Source: Lentzea tibetensis (GTDB lineage: Bacteria; Actinomycetota; Actinomycetes; Mycobacteriales; Pseudonocardiaceae). From it: a stretch of DNA of 64,000 nucleotides. The DNA is taken from NCBI RefSeq assembly GCF_007845675.1, contig NZ_VOBR01000010.1, positions 117,530-181,529 on the forward strand, in the 5' to 3' direction. Positions 32,137 through 41,419 of the stretch are shown here, piece after piece. The translations under genes were made by a program, and so were the position numbers. Every line of letters starts with the position of its first letter. Position 1 is the first letter of the stretch. The notes beneath the pieces were generated by a model. The model was not told the origin of the DNA, did not search any database, and saw only the letters and a program-made list of their open reading frames with translations.

Positions 32137-34680
32137 CCGGGCGTCACCCCACACCGCGTTGTCGAGGCTCGTGCCGTCACCGCCGTCGGACACCTTGAGC
32201 GTCAACGACTTCACGCCGGTGACGTCCGCGGTGATCGGCAGCGCCTGGTCGGTCGACTTCAGCACCGCGCTCTGGTAGAGCACCCGGCCGTCGCCGATGA
32301 CCGAGAAGACCACGGTTCCACCGGCGAACGCGCGGTCCACGCGGCCGTCGACCTCGTCGTCCACGCCGACCGTGGCGTTGAACGCCTTGCAGGTGCCCAA
32401 GGCCACGGTCACCTCGGCGGGCGTGGTGCCGATGCCCTTGCCGAACCGCACGCCACCGGTGGTGAGCGTCCGGCCCTCGACCGAGCGGTCGTTGCCCGCG
32501 ACGTAGGACTGCCCGGCGGGCAACGGCTTCCACACGTGCGTGCGGGTCGCCTTCTCCGCCTCGAACGTGCCGCGCCCGTGCAGGAACGGCTTGTACTTCG
32601 CGACCGCGGGCACGTCCGTCAGCCCGACGACCGGGTTCGCGCCGACGGTGACCGTCCACTTGCCACTGATCGACTCACCGGGTGCGACGCGGAAGGCGCG
32701 CACCGGTGCGGACCGCAGGTTCCAGCCGTCCGGGAGGCGCGGCGCGAACGTCACCTCGTAGAGCGGCTGGGTGGAGGTGTTGGTGAACGTGCTGCCGATC
32801 TCGAAGGACTGGCCGGGCTGCACGGACACCTGCGCGGGCGTGGTGACCACGGTGGTCGGCGGCACGCCGTAGGTCGGCTCCGCGCACGTCGTGCGGCCGG
32901 GCCGCCACCGGCACGCGAGCGCCGCGAACCCGCCGTCCTTGGCGACCGGGATCGACAGCTTCTCCGACGTCACGTGGTCTTCCTTGACGAGCGCGCCGGT
33001 GCCGTCGCGGACGACCTCGACGAGCCACTTGCCGTTGCCGAGCGCGGGCAGGTCGAGCGTGCGCGCGTCACCGGACACCGCGCCGCCGACGAACCAGCGG
33101 TCGCCGCTGCGCCGCGCCATGACGATGCTCTCGGTCGGGCGACCGGAGAGCAGCCGCGTCTCGTCCCACGCGGTCGGCGTCTGCTCCAGGAACCAGCGCA
33201 CCAGCGGACGCGCGTCGTAGGAGTCGGGCCGTCCGGCGAGGTTCTGGATGCCGGACTCGAACAGCACGGACAGCGCCAGCTCGCCGCCGTCGGTGTTGCT
33301 GCGGTTGGTGCGGTGGAACGCGCCGGGCGTGTAGTCCATGCCGCCGACCACGTTGCGGGTGAACGGCAGCGCGGTCAGGTGCGACGTCGTGACGCCGGTC
33401 GACTTCTCCGCGCCGTGCACGGCCTCAGTGGTCATGACGTGCGGCCACGTGCGGTGGATGCCGTGCGGCAGCGTCGCGCCGTGGAAGTTGATCAGGAAGT
33501 GCATCTTCGCGGTCTCGGGCAGGATCTCGTCGTACCAGCGGTAGCGCTCCTGGCCGTCGGAGTCCATGAAGTCGATCTTCAGGCCCTGCACGCCCCACTT
33601 CTCCAGGTACGGCAGGTAGTCCTTGCGCTTGTCCGGCGTGTCGACGCTGCTGAACCGCACCCACGTGTGGATGCCGACCCCGCGTGCGGCGGCGTACTGC
33701 ACCAGCTCGGGGATCCAGCTGGTCTGCCGCCAGTTCGGGTCGTCGTACCACCCGGCGTCGACCACCACGTACGGCCAGCCGCGCGCCGCCGCGTAGTCGA
33801 CGAACTCCTTCTGCCGCACGAGGTCCTGCTGCGCGCCGCGGCCACCGGCGATCCACGTCCACACGGCCGGGCCGGGCTTGATCCACGACGTGTCGCGGAT
33901 GCGCGACGGCGGCGCCAGGTCGTCGACCAGCGTCGACTCGGTGACGGTCGCGAGGCTGCCGACGATCATCGTGCGCCACGGCGTCTTGAGCGCACCGCTG
34001 ACGAGCACCTTCTCGTCCCACAGCTTCATCTGGAACTTGCCGGCGCCGGTGTGCACCAGGTGCCCGCCGGAGTAGCGGCCGTCCACATCGGACTCGCTGA
34101 CGAACAGGTACGTCCCGCCGACGTCGAACAGCGCCGGGTGCATGTACTCGGCCTGCTCCGCGGTGCCCGCGGTCATCTGGATGAACGGGTTCTCGTAGTC
34201 GCGCCGGAACTTGGCGAGCCACGCGGTCGCGGTCGCGGGGACGTGGAACGCCGACGCCTCGCCGAGCACCGCGCCGGTGTCCTGCGGCAGCTCGTACCGG
34301 TACGCGACACCGTCGCGGGACGTGCGCACGACGAGGTCGAGCCGCGCTCCCCCGGCACCCACGTACTCGTAGGTCGTCTCGGTCGCGTCTACGAACCTGT
34401 TCCGCTTCTTGCCGACCGTCGTCTCGTAGCGCTCGAGCACCTTGCGCTGACTGCGTCCGACCGGCTTCAGGTTCTTCGAAAGGTCCGATCGTTCGGTGAT
34501 GATTCCGACGGGCGACGGGTCCAGCACCGTTTTCCCGCCGACCGTCACCGACAGCGCCACGGTGCCCGTGGCGCTGTCGTTCGTGACTACCGCTTTAGGC
34601 CCGTTGAACTGCGCCGATGCTGGTGGCACGACTATCAGCCCTGCCACCAGTGCGCACAGGGTCACGGTTCTCACCGCCAC
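32122..34680 (-). CDS. Secreted GH97 family alpha-glycosidase with NPCBM domain
   Basis: A roughly 852-residue secreted enzyme. After a signal peptide (VPPASA cleavage area) comes a GH97 N-domain, then a TIM barrel with VVVDAGWYDDPNWRQ, WGVQGLKIDFMDSDGQERYR (the Asp nucleophile position of retaining GH97) and WPHVMTTEAVHGAE (acid/base Glu region). A beta domain follows, then a CARDB-like segment (VSVQPGQSFEIGSTFTN) and a C-terminal NPCBM-type sugar-binding domain (GKGIGTTPAEVTVALG). It probably acts on alpha-galactosides or alpha-glucosides. GTG 34680 is preferred over GTG 34686 because AGGGGA then sits about six bases upstream. Confidence 0.9.
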   Translation of the reverse strand: MAVRTVTLCALVAGLIVVPPASAQFNGPKAVVTNDSATGTVALSVTVGGKTVLDPSPVGIITERSDLSKNLKPVGRSQRKVLERYETTVGKKRNRFVDATETTYEYVGAGGARLDLVVRTSRDGVAYRYELPQDTGAVLGEASAFHVPATATAWLAKFRRDYENPFIQMTAGTAEQAEYMHPALFDVGGTYLFVSESDVDGRYSGGHLVHTGAGKFQMKLWDEKVLVSGALKTPWRTMIVGSLATVTESTLVDDLAPPSRIRDTSWIKPGPAVWTWIAGGRGAQQDLVRQKEFVDYAAARGWPYVVVDAGWYDDPNWRQTSWIPELVQYAAARGVGIHTWVRFSSVDTPDKRKDYLPYLEKWGVQGLKIDFMDSDGQERYRWYDEILPETAKMHFLINFHGATLPHGIHRTWPHVMTTEAVHGAEKSTGVTTSHLTALPFTRNVVGGMDYTPGAFHRTNRSNTDGGELALSVLFESGIQNLAGRPDSYDARPLVRWFLEQTPTAWDETRLLSGRPTESIVMARRSGDRWFVGGAVSGDARTLDLPALGNGKWLVEVVRDGTGALVKEDHVTSEKLSIPVAKDGGFAALACRWRPGRTTCAEPTYGVPPTTVVTTPAQVSVQPGQSFEIGSTFTNTSTQPLYEVTFAPRLPDGWNLRSAPVRAFRVAPGESISGKWTVTVGANPVVGLTDVPAVAKYKPFLHGRGTFEAEKATRTHVWKPLPAGQSYVAGNDRSVEGRTLTTGGVRFGKGIGTTPAEVTVALGTCKAFNATVGVDDEVDGRVDRAFAGGTVVFSVIGDGRVLYQSAVLKSTDQALPITADVTGVKSLTLKVSDGGDGTSLDNAVWGDARLTCE

Positions 34681-34787
34681 GGACACTCCCCTCGTGATCC
34701 GGGGCGGCGGTCACCGGAGACATCCAATGAATCGGACCGTATGCCGGGGCTTTCGACCGAGTCAAGGGATGAAACAACCCTGAACGC

Positions 34788-36125
34788 TCAGCGCCTGCCG
34801 ACGACCACCCTCACCGACGACGCGCCGCCCGCGAGCAGGGCGATCGAGCCGTGGCCGGTGGACGAGGCGTGCTGGTTGTTGCCCGCGAAGCTCGCGGTGT
34901 AACCCTGCAACAGCGTGCCGAGCCCGACCAGCAGCGGCACGTCCGCGTCGCACTTGGCGACACCGGTCGCATCCGTGTTGGCGCTGCACAGCTTGCCGCC
35001 CTTGACCGTGGTGAACGTGACCTTCTGGCCGGCGACCGGCGCACCGGTCTTGGTCTCGGTCAGCTTGGCGTTCAGGCCGCGAACGGTGAACCCGAGCAGG
35101 CGGATGGTGAGCACCGCGTTCCCGGCGACGAGCTTCGTCGGCGCGGGCGGGACGAACTGGATCGCCACACCCACCGGGTTCACACCGACCGGAACCGTGG
35201 CGGTGACCGCGAGCGCGGCCGTGTCGATCACGGAAGCGGTGCCGCTGTTGAAGTTCGTGACGTAGGCCTTCGCGCCGTCCGGGGTGAAGGCCACGCTGAT
35301 CGGACGGTCGCCGACACCGACCGTGCCCGCCACCGAGGCGGACGCCAGGTCGATCACGCTGACGTTGCCCGAGTTGCTGTTGGTCACGTAGGCGCGCGCG
35401 CCGTTCGGCGACACCGCGACGCCGTGCGGCGTGATGCCGACGCCGACCGTGCCGACCACCGCGTTCGTCGCCGTGCTGACGATCGACACGTTGTTCGACA
35501 GCTTGTTCACGACCAGCAGCTTCGAGCCGTCCGGTGTGACGTCGACGGCCGTCGGCGTGTTGCCGACCGCGATGGTCGTGGCGACCGTGTTCGTCGTCGT
35601 GTCGAGCACGGTCACCGTGCCGGACGGCGACGACTGGTCGTGCGCGATGTAGGCGAACAGCCCGTTGGGCGTGAGGGTCACGCCGTCCGGGTTCGGACCG
35701 ACCGGGATCGTCGCCGTGACCGCCATGGTCGCGACGTCCACCACGGACACCGAGCCGCCGTCGTAGTTGGTGACGTAGACGTGCCCGCCGTCCGGAGCGA
35801 CCGCGACACCAGCGGGACGGGGCCCGACGGGGATCGAGGTCTGCACCGAGTTGGTCGGCGTGTCGATGACTGTGAGCGTGTTGTCACGGATGTTCGTGAC
35901 GTAGCCGCGGCGGCCGTCGAACGCCACGTCCACCATGTACGGAGAACTGCCTCCGCTGTCCGTGACGGTCTCGGTCACCGTGTTGGTCGCGGTGTCGATG
36001 ACGGACACGCCGCCACCGTTGTTCGCGACGTAGCCGAGTACTCGTCCAGCGGGAGCGGCGGAGGCCGGAGCCACCACCATTGCCGCTGTGACGGCCGCAA
36101 CCGTCACAAGTGGACGCAACCGCAT
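34788..36125 (-). CDS. Secreted YVTN beta-propeller protein with Ig-like C-terminus
   Basis: A 445-residue protein. After a signal peptide (VVAPASAAPAG) come about seven YVTN repeats of the form PDGxxxYVTNxxxxxVSVIDxA, such as NGARAYVTNSNSGNVSVIDL and DGAKAYVTNFNSGTASVIDT. The last 110 residues are an Ig-like domain (LTETKTGAPVAGQKVTFTTV then KGGKLCSANTDATGVAKCDA) of the invasin/intimin type. It has no enzyme motif and is likely an extracellular binding or structural protein. The repeat strands are evenly diverged. It is transcribed away from the sigma-factor gene. Confidence 0.88.
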   Translation of the reverse strand: MRLRPLVTVAAVTAAMVVAPASAAPAGRVLGYVANNGGGVSVIDTATNTVTETVTDSGGSSPYMVDVAFDGRRGYVTNIRDNTLTVIDTPTNSVQTSIPVGPRPAGVAVAPDGGHVYVTNYDGGSVSVVDVATMAVTATIPVGPNPDGVTLTPNGLFAYIAHDQSSPSGTVTVLDTTTNTVATTIAVGNTPTAVDVTPDGSKLLVVNKLSNNVSIVSTATNAVVGTVGVGITPHGVAVSPNGARAYVTNSNSGNVSVIDLASASVAGTVGVGDRPISVAFTPDGAKAYVTNFNSGTASVIDTAALAVTATVPVGVNPVGVAIQFVPPAPTKLVAGNAVLTIRLLGFTVRGLNAKLTETKTGAPVAGQKVTFTTVKGGKLCSANTDATGVAKCDADVPLLVGLGTLLQGYTASFAGNNQHASSTGHGSIALLAGGASSVRVVVGRR

Positions 36126-36351
36126 GTGCTTGCCTCCTGGGCGCGCGGGATCCCGACCTAGTCAGGGCATCGCGACCGCAGCCGGTTCCGTTAGCCGATT
36201 CCCGAATAAGCGGCCTGCGCACAACCCGCGGTGATACGGCTCTGTCTCCGCGTAACCGCAGTAGGTTGACGAGCGCGGGACGACCGCACTAGAAGTGACC
36301 TGGATCACACAAGTGCAACACGGTCGCCACGGCGAGCCAATGAGGTGCGTG

Positions 36352-36846
36352 ATGTTCGCCGAGCTGTTCGACGACCACGCGGGCCAGCTGCGCGGCTACC
36401 TCGCGCGGCGGGTCGGCGCGCACGTCGCCGACGACCTCGTCAGCGAGACGTTCCTGACCGCGATGCGCGTGCACGAGAGCTACGACGCCGAACGCGGCAG
36501 CGTCGTCGGCTGGTTGTACGGCATCGCCACGAACCTGTTGCGCGGACACGTGAAACGCGAGCTGCGCCTGTTGCGGGCCGCCGAGCGCTACGGCATCGAC
36601 ATGGTCACCGCGGAGGCGCTGGAGACCGTCGTCGTGGCGCGGATCGACGCCCAGTCGCACCTGCGGAGGCTGGCCGGCGAGCTGGCGCGGCTCAGCGCGG
36701 ACGACCGCGACCTGTTGCTGCTGACCGCACTCGCGGGCCTCAGCACGCACGACGCCGCCATCGCGATCGGCATGAACCCGGCCACCGCGCGGTCACGACT
36801 GCACCGCCTGCGCCAGAAGCTGAAGGGAGCACAGGTCGATGCGTGA
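36352..36846 (+). CDS. RNA polymerase sigma-70 family (ECF-like) sigma factor
   Basis: A 164-residue ECF-type sigma factor. Region 2 is FDDHAGQLRGYLARRVGAHV followed by ADDLVSETFLTAM and GWLYGIATNLLRGH; region 4 is LTALAGLSTHDAAIAIGMNP then ATARSRLHRLRQKL. ATG 36352 is chosen because GAGG sits six bases upstream; upstream GTG and ATG codons at 36295 and 36340 are in frame. The stop overlaps the next gene by eight bases. That gene encodes a CU044_5270-type membrane protein, the usual partner and possible regulator of this sigma subfamily. Confidence 0.9.
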   Translation: MFAELFDDHAGQLRGYLARRVGAHVADDLVSETFLTAMRVHESYDAERGSVVGWLYGIATNLLRGHVKRELRLLRAAERYGIDMVTAEALETVVVARIDAQSHLRRLAGELARLSADDRDLLLLTALAGLSTHDAAIAIGMNPATARSRLHRLRQKLKGAQVDA

Positions 36847-37723
36847 CGACCTCGACATCGAGATCGCCGAGCTCTACCCGCAGCGCCCCGGCGACGACGC
36901 CGCGCTGGCGGCACTGCGCGAGAAGCTGTTCGCCCCGCGGAAGCGCCGCCGCGACTGGACGGGCGCCGTCGCGGCCGCGGCCGTCGTCGTGCTCATCACC
37001 GGCATCGCGGTCTTCTTCCGCCTGCCGGACCACGTGCTGCCGCTGGCCCCCGCGCCGTCGCTCACCGAGGCGGCGGACCGGCTGGACGCGATCCCGGAAC
37101 CGTCCGGCCCCTACCGCCACGTGACCAGGCGGGTCTGGACGGGGCGCACCGTGGAGCTGGGTGCCAACCGCTGGTACACCTACGCCGAGGAGTTCCTGGT
37201 CGAGTACTGGGTGCCCGCCGCGGCCGGCCAGCAGGTCGGGTTCAGCAACCGGGCGACGGGCGGAGTCCGCTGGATCGGCGGCACCGAGCCGGAGTCCGTG
37301 CTGGCGAACCGCCCGGCTCCCGAGCTGCCACCGGACCTGCGCGGGTACTGCCCGCTCACGCCCTGCGAGATGCCCGCCGTGACCGCGGAAGAGCTCGAGA
37401 ACGCGCGGAACAACCCCGCCAGGCCGCACGAGGTCTTCGACGGCGCGTGGAGCCGGCTCGACTACCCGTTCACGACCAACAAGGAGCAGGCCAAGGTCTA
37501 CCGCCTGCTCGCGCTCGTGCCCGCGGCGCGCTACACCGGTGAGTGGATCGAGCTGGACTCGGTGCTGGACGGCGGCAGGCTGAGGCTGAAGGTGGATCCG
37601 GTGAGCGGCCGGTTCCTCGGCTACGAACGACTCGTGCCGACCCCGTCCCGGCTGCCGTCGGACACCGTGCTGGACTCGGTCGAGATCACCGTCGAGGCGG
37701 CCGACAAGATGCCATCCGGCTGA
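36839..37723 (+). CDS. CU044_5270 family membrane-anchored protein
   Basis: A 294-residue protein. A cytoplasmic acidic start (MRDDLDIEIAELYPQRPGDD) is followed by one membrane helix around residues 41-60 and an extracellular domain. That domain includes GPYRHVTRRVWTGRTVELGA, CPLTPCEMPAVTAEELEN and YRLLALVPAARYTGEWIELD, characteristic of this family. Such proteins accompany ECF sigma factors as possible anti-sigma or sensor proteins; the cytoplasmic segment is too short for a zinc anti-sigma fold. It overlaps the sigma gene and is followed by a strong hairpin. Confidence 0.88.
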   Translation: MRDDLDIEIAELYPQRPGDDAALAALREKLFAPRKRRRDWTGAVAAAAVVVLITGIAVFFRLPDHVLPLAPAPSLTEAADRLDAIPEPSGPYRHVTRRVWTGRTVELGANRWYTYAEEFLVEYWVPAAAGQQVGFSNRATGGVRWIGGTEPESVLANRPAPELPPDLRGYCPLTPCEMPAVTAEELENARNNPARPHEVFDGAWSRLDYPFTTNKEQAKVYRLLALVPAARYTGEWIELDSVLDGGRLRLKVDPVSGRFLGYERLVPTPSRLPSDTVLDSVEITVEAADKMPSG

Positions 37724-37724
37724 T

Positions 37725-37777
37725 GCCATGAGGGGAGCTTTCATGGCGGTCAGCGCTTGCAAAGCTCCCCTCATGGC
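37725..37777. terminator. Intergenic hairpin, copy 1 of GAGGGGAGCTTT family
   Basis: The left arm GCCATGAGGGGAGCTTT (37725-37741) pairs perfectly over 17 bp with 37761-37777 around a 19-base loop. It lies between convergent genes ending at 37723 and 37814, so it can stop both transcripts. The stem core recurs at 53931-53979 with a different loop. Confidence 0.85.
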
Positions 37778-37813
37778 ACGCCAGTTGCCCGGCCAACGTT
37801 GCGTGCCGAGCTC

Positions 37814-39202
37814 CTAACGCGGGTCGTAGGCGCGCGGCAGGTACCAGGCGAGCGCGGCGCGCAGCTCGTGCGTGTCGCGGTCACGCCGCCGCCGGGACCG
37901 TTCGTGCGCCACGGGGTAGAGGCGCACACCGCCGTGGTGCGAGCGGAAGAACCGGCGGCGCACCGGTTCCTTCAGCCACACCACGAGCCACGGGCGGCGC
38001 CGGTGCGGCACGACGCGGACGCGCGCCAGCTCGTACCACCAGTACTGCTTGAACACGCCAGCCCGCGTGACCGCGATGCCCTCGCGGCTCACCTCGAGCG
38101 TCATCTTGCGGCGCACCGCGATGCTGAAGAACCGCGCCGCCCTGATCATCAGCACGACGAACGCGGCGATCGCGAGCAGCTGCGTCGCGCCGTTGGCGCC
38201 GGCCGCCGGGTCCGCGATGGCGGCGGCGAGCAGCGCGACGGCCATGTTGAGCGCGCCCCACGTCGCGGGCACGATCCGCGACGTCGCGAACTTCGCACCC
38301 GGTGGCGTGGACGCCTCGGGCGCCTTGACCGACGGCACCTTCACCAGCGACTTGGTCGGCGGCTTCACGAGTGCCTTGGTCGGCGGCTTCACCGCGGGCG
38401 CCGTCGCCGGCGCCTTGACCGTCAGCAGCTGCGTGATCTCGGCCGGATCGGGACGGCGCACCGGGTCGCGGTGCAGGCAGCGGGTCACCAGCGGGCGCAG
38501 CGACGCGGGCACCTCGCCGAGCTCAGGCGCGCTGTGCACCGCGCGGTACAGCAGCGTCGAGGTCGGGCCCTCGCCGAACGGCCCGTTGCCGCTGGCCGCG
38601 TAGACGAGCACCGCGCCGAGCGAGAACACGTCGGAGGCCGGGCCGACCTCCTGGCCGGTGATCTGCTCCGGTGACAGGAATCCGGGCGTGCCGAACACCA
38701 TGCCGGTCTCGGTGAGCGCGGTGTGCTCCAGCGCGCGCGAGATGCCGAAGTCGATCACCCGCGGCCCGTCCGGCGCGAGCAGGACGTTGGACGGCTTGAG
38801 GTCGCGGTGCACGAGCCCGGCGCGGTGGATCGCCGACAGCGCCTCCGCGAGGCCCTCGGCGAGCCTGCGCACGTGGTGCTCGGGCAGCGGGCCGTGCGAC
38901 TCGACGGCCTCCTGCAGGTTCGGGCCGGGCACGTACTGGGTGGCCATCCACGGCCGGGCGGCCCGCGTGTCGAAGTCGACGACGGCGGCGGTCGCGCCGC
39001 CACCGACAGCCCGCGCCATCTCCACCTCGCGGCGGAAGCGCTCGCGGAACCGGGGGTCGTCAGCCAGCTCGGCCCGAGCCACCTTGACGGCGACCTGACG
39101 CCCGTCCCGGCCCTGTCCGAGGTAGACCGTCCCCATGGCACCACGACCGAGCCTGCTGACGAGCAGGTAGTCGCCGACGTGCTGGGGCTGCTCCACCTTC
39201 AC
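37814..39202 (-). CDS. Membrane Ser/Thr protein kinase (PknB-like)
   Basis: A 462-residue Hanks-type kinase. The Gly-rich loop LGRGAMGTVYLG is at 18-29, ATP lysine K40, catalytic HRDLKPSN at 132-139, DFG at 151-153, and GTPGFLSPEQ replaces the APE activation-segment end. After the kinase domain comes a Lys/Pro linker with repeated KPPTKALVKPPTKSLVK, two membrane helices, and a C-terminal PH-like region ending in basic residues. No PASTA or other extracellular sensor is present. It starts with GTG 39202 and is divergent from corA. Substrates are not evident. Confidence 0.9.
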   Translation of the reverse strand: MKVEQPQHVGDYLLVSRLGRGAMGTVYLGQGRDGRQVAVKVARAELADDPRFRERFRREVEMARAVGGGATAAVVDFDTRAARPWMATQYVPGPNLQEAVESHGPLPEHHVRRLAEGLAEALSAIHRAGLVHRDLKPSNVLLAPDGPRVIDFGISRALEHTALTETGMVFGTPGFLSPEQITGQEVGPASDVFSLGAVLVYAASGNGPFGEGPTSTLLYRAVHSAPELGEVPASLRPLVTRCLHRDPVRRPDPAEITQLLTVKAPATAPAVKPPTKALVKPPTKSLVKVPSVKAPEASTPPGAKFATSRIVPATWGALNMAVALLAAAIADPAAGANGATQLLAIAAFVVLMIRAARFFSIAVRRKMTLEVSREGIAVTRAGVFKQYWWYELARVRVVPHRRRPWLVVWLKEPVRRRFFRSHHGGVRLYPVAHERSRRRRDRDTHELRAALAWYLPRAYDPR

Positions 39203-39256
39203 CAGTTCGAGGGTAGCGGGCGAGTGTCTGCGTAGTTCTACGTATCTTTGACAGTC

Positions 39257-40210
39257 ATGGTTCGTTCCCGGCTCTACCGCGACGGCGCGCTCGTCGAATC
39301 CGACTTCCCGATCACACGCCTCGCGGAGCTGGTGAAGTCACCCGAGAACATCATCTGGTTCGACCTCTGCGCACCGGAGAAACACGAGATCGAGCTGGTG
39401 CGCGACGAGCTGGGGCTGCACGAGCTCGCCATCGAGGACGCCTTCCAGGAGCACCAGCGGCCCAAGCTCGACCGGTACCCGTCGCACCTCTTCCTGACCG
39501 CCTACGCGGTCGAGTACGACGAGACGATGGTCACGACGGAGATCGACGCGTTCATCACCGATCAGGTGCTTCTGACCGTGCGCCAGAGCGACTCCTTCGA
39601 CGTCAGCACGCTGACGGCCCGCTGGGACCGTGCGTCCGATCTGGTGAACAACGGCGTCGGCTTCCTGCTGCACGGCCTGCTCGACGCGGTCGTGGACGGG
39701 CACTACGCGACGGCGCAGCAGCTCGACGACGAGATCGAGGCGCTCGAGGACGAGATCTTCGACGAGCGCCCGAACCTGGGCCGCAAGGCGTTGCGGCTGC
39801 GCCGGGCGCTGGCCGAGCTGCGAAAGGTCGCGCTGCCGATGCGCGAGGTGCTCGGCTCGCTCATGACCACGGGGAACGGACTGGTCAGCGACGAGCTGAT
39901 GCCGTACTACCACGACGTCAAGGACCACGCGCTGTTCACGTTCGAGCTGACCGAGTCGATGCGCGAGCTGGTCACGAACCTGCGCGAGGCGCAGCTCAAC
40001 GTGCAGGGCAACCGGCTCAACCTGATCATGAAGAAGGTGACGAGCTGGGCGGCGATCATCGCCGTGCCGACCGCGGTGAGCGGCTACTACGGCATGAACG
40101 TCCCGTACCCCGGCTTCGAACAGCCGTGGGGGGTCTGGATGTCGACGGTCGGCATCGTGGTTCTGTCCGTTTACCTCTACGCGATGTTCAAAAGGCGTGA
40201 TTGGCTGTGA
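39257..40210 (+). CDS. corA: CorA-family magnesium/cobalt transporter
   Basis: A 317-residue channel. The N-terminal cytoplasmic domain (IIWFDLCAPEKHEIELVRDE) leads to a long stalk helix. The signature YGMN lies at SGYYGMNVPYPGFEQPWGVW between two C-terminal membrane helices, followed by the basic tail FKRRDWL. It takes up Mg2+ (and Co2+/Ni2+) as a pentamer. ATG 39257 is chosen over the upstream TTG 39248. The final TGA overlaps the next GTG, so an enoyl-CoA hydratase is co-translated, an unexpected partner. Confidence 0.93.
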   Translation: MVRSRLYRDGALVESDFPITRLAELVKSPENIIWFDLCAPEKHEIELVRDELGLHELAIEDAFQEHQRPKLDRYPSHLFLTAYAVEYDETMVTTEIDAFITDQVLLTVRQSDSFDVSTLTARWDRASDLVNNGVGFLLHGLLDAVVDGHYATAQQLDDEIEALEDEIFDERPNLGRKALRLRRALAELRKVALPMREVLGSLMTTGNGLVSDELMPYYHDVKDHALFTFELTESMRELVTNLREAQLNVQGNRLNLIMKKVTSWAAIIAVPTAVSGYYGMNVPYPGFEQPWGVWMSTVGIVVLSVYLYAMFKRRDWL

Positions 40211-40971
40211 ACATGATCCACGTCTCGAACGGTCTCGCGGTCATCACCATCTCGGCCCCGCCGCTGAACCTGTACACCCCGGAGCTGGACGCCCAGTTCC
40301 ACGCCGCGCTGTCGCAGCTGGGCGACGCGCGGGCGCTGCTGATCCGCGCCGACGGCAAGGTCGTCAGCGGCGGTGTCGACGTGTCGGTCTTCGCGGCCCA
40401 GTCCTCGCGCACCGAGGCCAAGGCGCTGTTCGACCGGATGCTGCTGCTGCCGCAGCGGATCGCCGCGCTGGAGATCCCGACCGTCTTCGCCGCGCACGCG
40501 CTGTGCCTGACCTGGGCGTTCGAGATCGCGGTCGCGTGCGACATCCTGCTCGCCGCGCGGCGCGCGTCGTTCGGGCTCGTGGAGAAGGTCGTCGGCCTGA
40601 CCCCGACCATGGGCGGCACCCAGCGCCTGGCCGCTCGCGCCGGCGTCGGCCGGGCCAAGGAGTTCGTGATGACCGGCGGCCGCTACGACGCCGAGACGCT
40701 GGAGCGGTGGAACGTCGTCAACCGCGTCCTGCCCGACGAGGGCTTCGACGACGCGGCCCGCTCGTTCGCCCAGGAGCTGGCCTCCGGGCCGACGCGGGCG
40801 CACGCCGCGACGAAGAAGGTGCTGGCGCACTTCGAGTCCGGTGGCGTCGCGGCGGCCGACGAGCACGTCACGTCCATCGCGGCCGACCTCTACGACACCG
40901 AGGACCTGCCCAACGCCGTCCGGTCGTTCCTGGCCGACGGACCGGGCAAGGCGAGGTTCAGCGGTCGCTGA
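40207..40971 (+). CDS. Enoyl-CoA hydratase/isomerase family protein
   Basis: A 254-residue crotonase-fold protein. The first oxyanion motif reads VVSGGVDVSVFAAQ, without the usual G-H/A-D-L, and the second is VFAAHALCLTWAFEIAVACD where the common Gly-Gly is lost. The FGLVEKVVGLTPTMGGTQRL helix keeps the family Glu. Diverged oxyanion residues suggest altered activity. GTG 40207 overlaps the corA stop; TTG 40201 and ATG 40213 are alternatives. The 3' end overlaps the SLATT-like gene on the other strand by 14 bp. Confidence 0.8.
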   Translation: MNMIHVSNGLAVITISAPPLNLYTPELDAQFHAALSQLGDARALLIRADGKVVSGGVDVSVFAAQSSRTEAKALFDRMLLLPQRIAALEIPTVFAAHALCLTWAFEIAVACDILLAARRASFGLVEKVVGLTPTMGGTQRLAARAGVGRAKEFVMTGGRYDAETLERWNVVNRVLPDEGFDDAARSFAQELASGPTRAHAATKKVLAHFESGGVAAADEHVTSIAADLYDTEDLPNAVRSFLADGPGKARFSGR

Positions 40972-41419
40972 TCTCGCGGTACTGCAACCACCGGTTGCTG
41001 AGCCGGTCCCAGATGCCCTGGTACTCGTCGAACACCTCGCGGATCCGCCGGGCGTCCAGCTCGTCCGGCGGCACCGACGCGAGGTAGTACTCGAGCTCGT
41101 CGTGCAGGCGGTAGAAGCGGTAGGCGGCCTCCTCCATCAACACCCACAGCGAGCGCCACGCGAAGAACGGCTCCAGCGCGCCCACCACGGTCGCGATGGC
41201 GACGAGCGAGAACGCCGTGCCGGTCCACGGGTTCAGGTTCTGCAGGCCGAGGATGATCGTGGACGCCGCGGTCATCACGAGCACCGACACCCGCACGGCC
41301 ACGGACTTCCAGCGAAAGCGCTGCTTGCGCACCTTCGCGTAGCCGTTGGCGTCCTCGATGCGGGTCAGCACCAGCTTCGCCAGTTCCAACGGGGTCAGGC
41401 CGGTCGGAAGATCGCTCAC
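40958..41419 (-). CDS. SLATT/DUF4231-like two-transmembrane protein
   Basis: A 153-residue protein. A helical N-terminus with KVRKQRFRWKSVAVRVSVLV leads into two membrane segments (about residues 50-70 and 75-95). A long C-terminal helix follows (EEAAYRFYRLHDELEYYLAS then DARRIREVFDEYQGIWDRLS). This is the arrangement of SMODS/SLOG-associated 2TM (SLATT) proteins, often encoded with nucleotide-second-messenger defence systems and proposed to form membrane pores. No nucleotidyltransferase lies next to it. The GTG start overlaps the GNAT stop (GTGA), so the two are coupled. Confidence 0.75.
   Translation of the reverse strand: MSDLPTGLTPLELAKLVLTRIEDANGYAKVRKQRFRWKSVAVRVSVLVMTAASTIILGLQNLNPWTGTAFSLVAIATVVGALEPFFAWRSLWVLMEEAAYRFYRLHDELEYYLASVPPDELDARRIREVFDEYQGIWDRLSNRWLQYREISDR

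Noticed and set aside
32536-34902. 788-codon plus-strand frame
   Set aside because: Opposite strand of the GH97 gene; biased composition only.
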